A stretch of 64,000 bases of DNA from Streptomyces sp. AC1-42W (GTDB lineage Bacteria; Actinomycetota; Actinomycetes; Streptomycetales; Streptomycetaceae), in assembly GCF_003248355.1 (NCBI RefSeq), contig NZ_QKWY01000003.1:62001-126000 (forward strand), given 5' to 3'. Under the pieces are notes generated by a model, which was not told the origin of the DNA, made no database searches, and saw only the letters and a program-made list of their open reading frames with translations. Position numbers and translations under genes: made by a program. Below, in pieces: positions 31,711 to 38,649 of this stretch. Within the stretch, counting starts at the first letter, position 1. Each line of letters starts with the position of its first letter.

Positions 31711-31811
31711 ATACCCAGGGGGGTATTTTTTCGGCCGTGATACCCCACGGGGTATTACCTACTCGACGGTACGAAGCCCTCCCCGCGCTTGTCAAATACC
31801 CAGGGGGGTAT
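31711..31811. promoter_or_regulatory. Three CsoR/CstR-type operators
   Basis: Copies at 31711-31726 (ATACCCAGGGGGGTAT), 31740-31755 (ATACCCCACGGGGTAT) and 31796-31811 (identical to the first), upstream of the MBL-rhodanese GTG at 31675. The arms ATACCC/GGGTAT are kept in all. With the two sites at 29538-29584, five operators serve two transcription units of one cluster. Confidence 0.8.
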
Positions 31812-31830
31812 CAAGAAGGGCGGCCCGCTG

Positions 31831-32208
31831 TCAGCGGTCGGCCACCCAGTGCGCGTCGTCGGGCCACGCCCCGGTGGCGACGATGTGCTCGACCAGCCGG
31901 AACGCTTCCCGGACGGGGACGGTGTCCTCGTCCGGGTATTCGTCGTCCTGCCCGTTGGCCAGGACGAACCCGTCGCTCCACCCCTCGGCCCCGGGGTCCA
32001 CGGCGTGCTCGCCGGGATCGCCCTCGCCCTCCATCAGCACGACCATCGCGCGCTCGGTGTTCGTCACGAGCGCCAGCGCCCGCCCGGACGAACTGGCCAG
32101 CCAGGTCTCCAGCCTCCCCGCCGCCATCCGCGCCCGAAGGATCTCCGCCACACCGGCGGCCGACGCGGAAACGGAACGGTCGTCATCGAACACCCAGGAC
32201 TCTGCCAT
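31831..32208 (-). CDS. Imm1 family immunity protein
   Basis: 125-residue protein of the Imm1 family, which protects against polymorphic (often deaminase-type) toxins. The family core is visible: ALALVTNTERAMVVLMEGEG, then GDPGEHAVDPGAEG, GFVLANGQDDEYPDEDTVPV and the end REAFRLVEHIVATGAWPDD. ATG 32208 is the start. No toxin gene lies beside it in this window, so it is an orphan immunity gene, a common state in Streptomyces. The link to the neighbouring sulfur genes is probably accidental. Confidence 0.75.
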   Translation of the reverse strand: MAESWVFDDDRSVSASAAGVAEILRARMAAGRLETWLASSSGRALALVTNTERAMVVLMEGEGDPGEHAVDPGAEGWSDGFVLANGQDDEYPDEDTVPVREAFRLVEHIVATGAWPDDAHWVADR

Positions 32209-32346
32209 GGGCACGACGATGTCACAGGGGCGCGAAGGCACGGAGGCGCGGGGCCGCACCACGAGCAACGGCCCGATGCGGCCGTGGCGGCGCCTTTGAC
32301 TTTCGGCAGTGGTCGGGTGGGGGGTGGGGTCCGTAGCGTCGTCGGT

Positions 32347-33747
32347 GTGGATGATGTGGTGAGCGGGGCGGGGTCGCGGTCGGTGGCCGGGGGTGTGCTC
32401 GCGGGGGCTGCCGTGGTGGGGGCCCTGTTGAGCGTGGTGAGTCTGTGGTGGGCCGTTCCGGCGGCCGGTGCCGCGTTTCTGGCGGGGCGTCGGGCCGGGC
32501 GGACGGCGCCGACCGGGCTCGTCCTGGTGGCGGTGCTCGCGGCCGGGGTGGTGGCCCTGTCCGTCGTACCGGGCCGGCTTCCGCCGGCCGGGCGGTTCGT
32601 GGGTGTGGTGGTCGCCGGCACAATGCTGCCGTGGTTCGCGGGGCGGTTCTGGTGCCAGTACCAGCAGCTCGTACGGGCCGGCTGGGAGCATGCCGAACAG
32701 CTGCGCCGTGAGCAGGAGTTGATCGCCGAGCGGGTGCGGTCGCGGGAGCGGGCCCGTATCGCCCGGGACATGCACGACGTGCTCGGTCACGATCTCAGTC
32801 TCATCGCCCTGTCGGCCGGTGCGCTCAAGCTCGCGCCGGACCTCGCGGAGCACCACCGGAAGGCGGCCGGGGACATCCGGGCCAGGGCCGCAGCCGCCGT
32901 GGAGCGCCTCGGGGAGGTCATCGGCGTCCTGCGCGAGGAGGCCGACGCCGCGCCGCCGGGGCCGGACGCTTCCGGCCTCACCGCGCTGACCTCGCAGGCG
33001 CGGGCGGCCGGTCTCGCCGTGGAGCTGAGCGTCGAGGGCGCGGCGGACGAGGTGCCGCCCGTCGTCGCGCGGGCGGCCCACCACGTGGTGCGGGAGGCGC
33101 TGACCAACGTGGCCAAGCACGCGGCCGGTGCGGCGGCGACGGTGTGCGTGCGGCATACGGGGGCGGAGACCCGGGTCGTCGTGGAGAACGGGCCGCCGCC
33201 GGGCCCGGCCGGGCGCCGGTCGCCGGGCGGGCTCCGGGGCGGTGGGCGCGGGCTGGCCGGGCTCGACGAGCGGGTGCGGTCGGTGGGCGGGGTGTTCGAG
33301 CACGGCCCGCGCGACGGGGGTTACGCGGTCGGCGCCCGCATCCCGCACGCGCCCGCGGAAGCCGTGACGGCCGCGCCGCCGCCCCACCTCCAGGCCCGGC
33401 GCCGGGTGCGGCGGGCGCTCGTCGCCGCGGTCATGGTGCCCCTGGTGACCGGGGCCCTGTTGAGCGCGGCGCTCGTGGGCTGGGAGATGTTCTCCGCGTC
33501 GCGGGCCGTTCTCGACCCGCGTGACTTCGCCCGGCTGCACGTGGGGCAGGATCGGTCCGAGGTGGAGCGGTTGCTGCCGGACCGGCAGACGGGCGTACGG
33601 CCGAAGGGCGCCGAGCCGGAGGGAGAGGGCACCACGTGCGAGTACTACGCGATGACGGCCGACCGGTTCGACGACCGGTCGGGCGACGCCTACCGGCTGT
33701 GCTTCCGGGACGACGTCCTGGTGTCCCTGGAGGCGATCGCCCCGTGA
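32347..33747 (+). CDS. Sensor histidine kinase with C-terminal membrane helix and BamE-like domain
   Basis: 466-residue NarL-type kinase. Three or four N-terminal helices are followed by HisKA_3 with phospho-His in RIARDMHDVLGHDLSL, and HATPase with N-box REALTNVAKHA and G-box GRGLAGLDERV. Unusually the chain continues: another membrane helix (LVAAVMVPLVTGALLSAALV) is followed by about 80 residues reading DPRDFARLHVGQDRSEVERL to LCFRDDVLVSLEAIAP, resembling a BamE/SmpA-type fold. This tail would lie outside the membrane and could be the sensor. GTG 32347 is the best start. It is paired with the response regulator 7 nt downstream. Confidence 0.85.
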   Translation: MDDVVSGAGSRSVAGGVLAGAAVVGALLSVVSLWWAVPAAGAAFLAGRRAGRTAPTGLVLVAVLAAGVVALSVVPGRLPPAGRFVGVVVAGTMLPWFAGRFWCQYQQLVRAGWEHAEQLRREQELIAERVRSRERARIARDMHDVLGHDLSLIALSAGALKLAPDLAEHHRKAAGDIRARAAAAVERLGEVIGVLREEADAAPPGPDASGLTALTSQARAAGLAVELSVEGAADEVPPVVARAAHHVVREALTNVAKHAAGAAATVCVRHTGAETRVVVENGPPPGPAGRRSPGGLRGGGRGLAGLDERVRSVGGVFEHGPRDGGYAVGARIPHAPAEAVTAAPPPHLQARRRVRRALVAAVMVPLVTGALLSAALVGWEMFSASRAVLDPRDFARLHVGQDRSEVERLLPDRQTGVRPKGAEPEGEGTTCEYYAMTADRFDDRSGDAYRLCFRDDVLVSLEAIAP

Positions 33748-33754
33748 GCGCGCG

Positions 33755-34435
33755 ATGATCCGGGTCCTGATCGCCGACGACGAGCCGATGATCCGGGCCG
33801 GGGTGCGCGCCGTGCTTGCCACCGCCCCGGACATCGAGGTCGTCGCCGAAGCCGGGGACGGGCACGAGGCGGTGGAACTGGTGCGGCGTCACCGGCCCTC
33901 GGTGGCGGTGCTCGACATCCGTATGCCGGGCCTCGACGGCATCGGCGCGGCCGCCGAGATCCGTGCCACCGTGCCGTCCACCGGGGTCGTCGTGCTGACG
34001 ACCTTCGGCGAGGACGACTACATCCTCCGGGCGCTCGGCGGCGGGGCGGCCGGCTTCCTCATCAAGTCGGGCGAGCCCGAGGAACTGATCACCGGGGTAC
34101 GCGCGGTGGCCGAGGGCGCCGCGTATCTGTCACCGAAGGTCGCGGCGCGGGTCGTCGCGCACCTCGCCGCGACGGGCGCGGGCGCCCTGGCCGGCCGGCG
34201 CACCGCCGCCCGTGACCGGGTGGCCGCCCTCACCGGCCGGGAGCGGGAGGTGCTGGCCTTCCTCGGCGGCGGGCTGTCCAACGGGCAGATCGCCCGGCGG
34301 CTGTGCGTGGTGGAGGGCACGGTCAAGGCCCATGTGAGCTCGATCCTGGCGCGGCTGGGCGTCGACAACCGGGCCGCCGCTGCGGTCGTGGCCCACGAGG
34401 CCGGGGTCGTACCGCCCGAACCGCCCCAGCCGTGA
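33755..34435 (+). CDS. LuxR/NarL-family response regulator
   Basis: 226-residue regulator. The receiver domain (1-120) has acidic pocket IADDE, phospho-Asp in VAVLDIRMPG, Thr in VVLTTFGEDD and Lys in GFLIKSGEP. The LuxR helix-turn-helix (about 155-215) contains LTGREREVLAFLGGGLSN and EGTVKAHVSSILARLGV. It is the cognate partner of the kinase encoded 7 nt upstream. Its 3' half is overlapped on the other strand by the PAP2 reading frame. Confidence 0.9.
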   Translation: MIRVLIADDEPMIRAGVRAVLATAPDIEVVAEAGDGHEAVELVRRHRPSVAVLDIRMPGLDGIGAAAEIRATVPSTGVVVLTTFGEDDYILRALGGGAAGFLIKSGEPEELITGVRAVAEGAAYLSPKVAARVVAHLAATGAGALAGRRTAARDRVAALTGREREVLAFLGGGLSNGQIARRLCVVEGTVKAHVSSILARLGVDNRAAAAVVAHEAGVVPPEPPQP

Positions 34436-35113
34436 GACCGCCGACTGAGCAAGGGGCAGGAGCGCGAGGAGCGCCGCCGCGACCGTGCCGCCGAGCACCG
34501 CTCCGGCGAGCACGTCGTGCGGGTAGTGCACCCCCACGAGCACCCGCAGCAGCGCGGCGGCCCCCGCCAGCGACAGGGTGAGCGCGGCAAGGCGGGGACG
34601 TGCCAGGGCGAGCCCGACGGCCAGGGCGGCGGCCAGTGTGGCGTGGTTGCTCGGGAACGACCAGTCCCCCACCGCGGGGCATTCGACGACGGACTCGACG
34701 GCCACCCCCAGCGCACGGCACGGGCGCTCCTCGTCGACGACGAGCTTCACCGCCTCGCTGATCGCGTAGGCGGCGACGGTGCCGAGCCCGGTGAGGACGG
34801 CGCCCCCGGCGGCACGGGCGTCGCCGCGGCGGAACGCCGTCCAGCACAGCCACACCAGCAGCAGGCCGAGGGCCACGAGCGTGCCTTCGGTCGCCACCTC
34901 CAGGCAGGGCCCCAGCCAGTCCGGTGCGTCCGCCACGGTGCCGGTCAGTGAGCGGTACGCGGAGGCCGAGGCGCCGCCGGTGACCTCGACGGGGCCGGCC
35001 TCGCCGAGCCCGCCGGGGGACAGCAGGGCGACGGTCCCCGTTCCCGCGCCCAGGACGGCCAGTGCGCCGAGCGGCCGGCCGGGCCGGGGCTTCTTTCGCG
35101 GTTCTCTTTCCAT
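34130..35113 (-). CDS. PAP2-family membrane phosphatase, abnormal 3' end
   Basis: Type 2 phosphatidic acid phosphatase family membrane protein. The three catalytic motifs are present: KLVVDEERPC, FPSNHATL and the last-motif HYPHDVL. About five helices surround them, and the active site would face outward. The family part ends near PLAQSAVSRLG (about 34430), but no stop follows; the frame runs on for about 100 residues antisense to the response-regulator gene before the stop at 34130. ATG 35113 begins MEREPRKKPRPG. The IS630 element inserted 15 bp upstream, so the promoter has been replaced or displaced. Confidence 0.7.
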   Translation of the reverse strand: MEREPRKKPRPGRPLGALAVLGAGTGTVALLSPGGLGEAGPVEVTGGASASAYRSLTGTVADAPDWLGPCLEVATEGTLVALGLLLVWLCWTAFRRGDARAAGGAVLTGLGTVAAYAISEAVKLVVDEERPCRALGVAVESVVECPAVGDWSFPSNHATLAAALAVGLALARPRLAALTLSLAGAAALLRVLVGVHYPHDVLAGAVLGGTVAAALLALLPLAQSAVSRLGRFGRYDPGLVGHDRSGGPVVDAQPRQDRAHMGLDRALHHAQPPGDLPVGQPAAEEGQHLPLPAGEGGHPVTGGGAPAGQGARARRGEVRDDPRRDLR

Positions 35114-35160
35114 GAGGCCCGAACCTAAGTGGTCGGCTCCGTAAGTCCTTCGGGGGTTGA

Positions 35161-36327
35161 TCATGGTGCCGGGGCGGCGGAGGATTCTTCGTGTCGGCCG
35201 GCGGGGTGCTGGTCGAGTCTGGCCAGCAGATCGTCCAGGTCGGAGGTGGTGAACTTCCACTGGAACGGCTGTGCCGTGGCGTTGTAGCGGTCTTCGAATT
35301 CTCGGAGCCGGTCTGTGACCTGGGTGAGGTCGGTGAAGTCGTTGGGCGAGACGACCTTGCGCTGGACGACGGAGAAGTAGATTTCCACTTGGTTCAGCCA
35401 GGAGGCGTGCACCGGGGTGTGGACCAGGACCGCGTTCGGGAACGCGTCCGACAGTCGGTCGGCGGCCTTCTTGCCGCGGTGGGAGGAGCCGTTGTCGACG
35501 ATCCAGAACACGCGTTTCGCGCTGGCGTAGGGCTCGCGGGTCATGACCTGGGTGACCAGGTTCATGAACGGGGTGATGCCGGTGGTCGGCTCGCAGCGGC
35601 CGGACACTTTCGCGGAGTGGACGTCGTAGGCGGCCAGGTAGGCCAGGGCGCCGCCGCGCCGGTAGGTGTGGTTCACGCGCATCGCGCGGGCCCGGCCGGG
35701 CGGCAGGGTCGGATGACAGCGGCAGCGGGCCTGGATGGAGGTCTTCTCGTCCGCGCTGATGACGTACTCGTCGTCGCCGAGCGGGACGCCCCGCCAGGTA
35801 CGGGCATACAGGTCCAGTACACGCTCGGCCTTCGGGCGGAAGTCCGGGTCGGTGACGAAGATCCAGGATTGGTACTGCCACGGTTTGATCGCGTCGTCGC
35901 CCAGCCAGCGACGGACAGTGGAGGCGGAGATCGAGCTGGCGATGGACCGGGCGACGACTTCGCGGGCAAGCTCCGGGCACGACCAACGCGCCAGCGGCAC
36001 CCCTGTCTCGGCGGGCAGCCGGCAGGCCAGAGCCTTGACCTGGGCGGCCTGGAGCGCGGTGAACGAGGGGGGCCTGCCCGACCGGTCGAGGTCGCCCAGC
36101 CCGGCGAGCCCGTGCTCGGCGAACCGGCCGCGCCAGCGGCGGACCGTGTCCAGATGCAGACCCGTCTCCCGGGCGATGCGCGCGTTGGCGCGTCCGCGCG
36201 CCGCGTGCAGCACCACCTGCGCGCGCATCCGCAGCCGGTACTCGGTCTTGTGGCCGTAGGCCATCAGCTTCAGTCGCTCGCGCTCGGCGGCGCGCAGGGT
36301 GATCGTGCGGGCGACGGCAACAGGCAA
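35161..36327 (-). CDS. IS630-family DDE transposase
   Basis: About 388 residues. N-terminal double helix-turn-helix (AQVVLHAARGRANARIARET, HLDTVRRWRGRFAEHGLAGL) is followed by the catalytic core with DDE residues in VISADEKTSIQAR, FWIVDNGSSHRGKK and SWLNQVEIYFSVVQ. The protein is complete at the C-terminus and ends one base inside the left inverted repeat. The start is uncertain: TTG 36327 covers the whole first helix, whereas ATG 36264 would remove part of it. It cuts and moves the surrounding element at TA dinucleotides. Confidence 0.85.
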   Translation of the reverse strand: MPVAVARTITLRAAERERLKLMAYGHKTEYRLRMRAQVVLHAARGRANARIARETGLHLDTVRRWRGRFAEHGLAGLGDLDRSGRPPSFTALQAAQVKALACRLPAETGVPLARWSCPELAREVVARSIASSISASTVRRWLGDDAIKPWQYQSWIFVTDPDFRPKAERVLDLYARTWRGVPLGDDEYVISADEKTSIQARCRCHPTLPPGRARAMRVNHTYRRGGALAYLAAYDVHSAKVSGRCEPTTGITPFMNLVTQVMTREPYASAKRVFWIVDNGSSHRGKKAADRLSDAFPNAVLVHTPVHASWLNQVEIYFSVVQRKVVSPNDFTDLTQVTDRLREFEDRYNATAQPFQWKFTTSDLDDLLARLDQHPAGRHEESSAAPAP

Positions 36328-36414
36328 TGCAGGCGGGCCAATCCGGAGAAGTGGATCACAACAGGCCGAAGCTTGCCGTATCCGGTCCGTGGCCCCTCGG
36401 GCAGGATGGGCGCC

Positions 36415-36744
36415 ATGCCCACGCCCTCGGAACACACCCGCCTCTCGCTGGAAGCCCGCCTCGGCGAGCAGGCCCGCGCCGTCTGGCCCCAGATTGCGCA
36501 GTTGCATGTCCGACACCGCGGAGCGTTCGCCTACGTGGAGGCCGAACTGGCCGACGGCGAACGGGTCAAGCTGATGCGACTGCGCTACACCGGCACCGTC
36601 AGCAAGAGGTGGGGCTTCGCCCCCTACTACGCCAGTGGCGACCGCTACGAAGACTCCCTGCTGCCCACCGGCAGCCCCACCGGCACCCCCGCGGAGGCGC
36701 TCGACTGCGCCTGCGAGCTCCACATCGCTGCAGTCGACATCTGA
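36415..36744 (+). CDS. Passenger protein inside the IS630 element
   Basis: 109-residue soluble protein, not recognised. It begins MPTPSEHTRLSLEARLGEQA and contains VWPQIAQLHVRHRGAFAYVE, GERVKLMRLRYTGTVSKRWG and an acidic end with CACELHIAAVDI. It lies wholly between the transposase and the right inverted repeat, reading away from the transposase. Codon usage is typical high-GC third position, supporting a real gene. IS630 elements normally carry only the transposase, so this is a cargo gene; its role is unknown. ATG 36406 is an alternative start. Confidence 0.6.
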   Translation: MPTPSEHTRLSLEARLGEQARAVWPQIAQLHVRHRGAFAYVEAELADGERVKLMRLRYTGTVSKRWGFAPYYASGDRYEDSLLPTGSPTGTPAEALDCACELHIAAVDI

Positions 36745-36807
36745 CCCACTACCAGGCACAACGCCGGATCCGAAGTCAACCCCCGAAGGACTTACGGAGC
36801 CGACCAC

Positions 36808-36973
36808 TAAGGGCTGTCCCGTAATCCCCGGTGGATCAGCGCGCGGCGTCAGATGCGGTGCATCGCAAGGCGGAGGGGCGTTCGCATACTGGACGTATTC
36901 GGACGTTCCGACAACGCAGCGAGGTGCCGTAGCTGTCGTCGTGCGCCCGCCGGGGATTACGGGACAGCCCTTA
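36808..36973. repeat. MITE-like element with 24-bp inverted ends
   Basis: 166 bp with no ORF, bounded by TAAGGGCTGTCCCGTAATCC (start of a 24-bp end, 36808-36831) and its exact complement at 36950-36973. The ends carry the GGGCTGTCCCGTAATC sequence typical of Streptomyces IS5-like elements, so this is probably a non-autonomous derivative. The IS630 element lies immediately to its left and shares the TAA. Confidence 0.8.
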
Positions 36974-37057
36974 GGAGCGGGGGCGGCCGGGAACCCGGGC
37001 CGAACGGCCACGCCGGCCCCTGACGATCGTCGGGGTTGACGGCGTGGCCGGCTGCCG

Positions 37058-37522
37058 TCAGACGGGCAGGTCGCCGTCGCCGCCGAGGTTGGCGACCATG
37101 CGGCGCAGGACGTTGATCGTGGTCACGAAGTCGGCGGTGTCCACGCCCTCGTGCACCTGCTGGTGGACGCGCAGATTGCGCTCCCGAGCCCGTACGCGGC
37201 CGGCCTCCCCTTCTGCGGTCAGGGTCAGCAGCCCCGCCTCCTCCGTCACCCAGCCACGGGCGACCAGGTCGTCGAAGACCTCCTCGAAGTCGATCCCCAG
37301 GTCGTCCCACTTGGCCAGCCGCGCGGTCAGCGCCGCACGGGTCCAGGTGCCCGGCCCGCCGGCCACGTGGTTCAGCGTCCACCAGTGCGGCTGGGTGAGG
37401 TCCTCCACCGCCAACTGCTCGCGAATCGCCCCGACCACCAGCCGGCAGGCCGTCCCGGTCCACGCCCCGATGGGCTGAGCGGCCAGTTCCTCCCGCGTGT
37501 ACTCCTTGAGCGTCACGGCCAT
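37058..37522 (-). CDS. MarR-like winged-helix protein
   Basis: 154-residue protein. Residues about 20-140 follow a MarR-type plan: N-terminal dimer helices, a winged helix around LTARLAKWDDLGIDFEEVFD and DDLVARGWVTEEAGLLTLTAEGE with the wing, then a long C-terminal helix (VHEGVDTADFVTTINVLRRM). It is probably an autoregulated repressor of an unknown target. ATG 37522 is the start; direct repeats of TGATCAACG lie 19-42 bp upstream. Confidence 0.75.
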   Translation of the reverse strand: MAVTLKEYTREELAAQPIGAWTGTACRLVVGAIREQLAVEDLTQPHWWTLNHVAGGPGTWTRAALTARLAKWDDLGIDFEEVFDDLVARGWVTEEAGLLTLTAEGEAGRVRARERNLRVHQQVHEGVDTADFVTTINVLRRMVANLGGDGDLPV

Positions 37523-37540
37523 GTCCCTCTGCCTCTCCTC

Positions 37541-37564
37541 GTGATCAACGGAATATGATCAACG
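37541..37564 (-). promoter_or_regulatory. Direct repeat TGATCAACG, candidate operator
   Basis: GTGATCAACG (37541-37550) and ATGATCAACG (37555-37564), 14 bp apart, each containing the palindrome TGATCA. They are 19-42 bp upstream of the MarR-like start. A further CTCAA-N6-TTGAG inverted repeat (37571-37586) follows. Confidence 0.5.
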
Positions 37565-37622
37565 TAGAAGCTCAAGCGCAGTTGAGGTCAAGGCGGACCG
37601 GGCGCCGCCCGAAAACCGCGCA

Positions 37623-38513
37623 CTACATCGTGCGGGTCGCCTCGTGGATCATGCGGGCGAAGAGTTCTATCGCCCGGGTGCCGCCGTCCGAGCGCCACAT
37701 CAGGCCGTAGCCGAGCGGGGTGTCGCCCTCCACCGGGATGTAGGTGACACCGGGGCGGCCGTGGTAGAGGGCGATGTGGGCGCCGGCCAGGAGGGCGCCC
37801 TTGCCGGCGGCGACCAGGGTCAGGGCTTCCTGGAGGTTGGTGACGGACGGGCCCTGGCCGATGGGCGCGCCGCTGGGGGTGCGGATCGGCAGGCGGTGCT
37901 CCAGCCAGTACTCCGGGATGTCGCCCGCGACGGTCAGCAGGGGCAGTCCGGCCAGGTCCTCCAGCGTCACCGCGGCTCGCGCGGCCAGCGGATGGGCGGC
38001 GGCGACGGCGAGGACCCGGTCCTCGGTGAGGAGCGTGGGGCCGCGGGTCAGGTCGTCCTCGTGCACGGGGAAGTCGGTCAGCTGGACGTCGAACTCGCCC
38101 GCGCGCAGCATGCCGTACGGGTCGGAGAGCGGCACCTCGCAGACCTCGACGGCGAGTTCCGGATGGCTGATGCGCAGCCGCTCGGTCGCCTTCATCACCA
38201 TCTCGCCGGCCAGCGGTGTGTTGAAGCCGACGTGGAGGACACCCTCGATGCCGCGTGCCGTCGCGGTGGCGCGGGCGAGGGCCTCCTCGATGCCCCGGTA
38301 GTGCGGTTCGAGGTCGTCGCGCAGGCGCCGGCCCAGTCCGGTGAGGGCCACGCTCCTGCTCGTACGGGTGAACAGCGGCGCCCCGACGCGCCGCTCCAGC
38401 TTCTGCACGAGCTGGCTCACGCGTGCGCGGGAGAGGTGCAGCCGGGTGGCGGTGCGCCCGAAGTGCAGCTCTTCCGCGAGCACGAGAAAGCATTCCAGTT
38501 CGCTCTGATCCAC
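37623..38513 (-). CDS. LysR-family transcriptional regulator
   Basis: 296-residue LysR regulator. The N-terminal winged helix-turn-helix reads MDQSELECFLVLAEELHFGR, then LHLSRARVSQLVQKLERRVG and APLFTRTSRSVALTGLG. The periplasmic-binding-like effector domain occupies the rest (VLHVGFNTPLAGEMVM, LHVGF-type first strand). GTG 38513 is the start. It diverges from an MFS efflux gene, which it most likely controls through the 136-bp shared region containing the palindrome GCGATGATCGC. Confidence 0.9.
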   Translation of the reverse strand: MDQSELECFLVLAEELHFGRTATRLHLSRARVSQLVQKLERRVGAPLFTRTSRSVALTGLGRRLRDDLEPHYRGIEEALARATATARGIEGVLHVGFNTPLAGEMVMKATERLRISHPELAVEVCEVPLSDPYGMLRAGEFDVQLTDFPVHEDDLTRGPTLLTEDRVLAVAAAHPLAARAAVTLEDLAGLPLLTVAGDIPEYWLEHRLPIRTPSGAPIGQGPSVTNLQEALTLVAAGKGALLAGAHIALYHGRPGVTYIPVEGDTPLGYGLMWRSDGGTRAIELFARMIHEATRTM

Positions 38514-38563
38514 AGCCGTCTCCCCCGTATGCGCTGATCGGTAAGCCCAGCTGAACGAACGTT

Positions 38564-38574
38564 GCGATGATCGC
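38564..38574. promoter_or_regulatory. Palindrome GCGATGATCGC in the LysR-MFS intergenic region
   Basis: Perfect 5-bp arms around a central G, 51 bp upstream of the LysR GTG and 76 bp upstream of the MFS ATG. It is a candidate LysR recognition site; outer GAAC/GTTC at 38554-38557 and 38580-38583 extend it partially. Confidence 0.4.
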
Positions 38575-38649
38575 TGTTGTTCCCGCGCCCGCGGTGGCGA
38601 AAGCTGAAGGCACCGACAACACCCCTTGCTCCGGAAGGAGTTCCTCGTC

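Larger units (their letters stand above)
35128..36807. mobile_element. IS630-family insertion sequence with passenger ORF
   Basis: A 1.68-kb element bounded by perfect inverted repeats: the left end begins AGTGGTCGGCTCCGTAAG (35128-35160) and the right end is its exact complement over 33 bp (36776-36808). It is flanked by TAA on both sides (35126-35128 and 36808-36810), consistent with the TA target duplication of IS630/Tc1-mariner elements. It holds a DDE transposase (-) and a divergently transcribed 109-codon ORF (+). The identical ends and full-length transposase suggest recent movement. It sits just upstream of the PAP2 gene and directly against a MITE. Confidence 0.88.
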
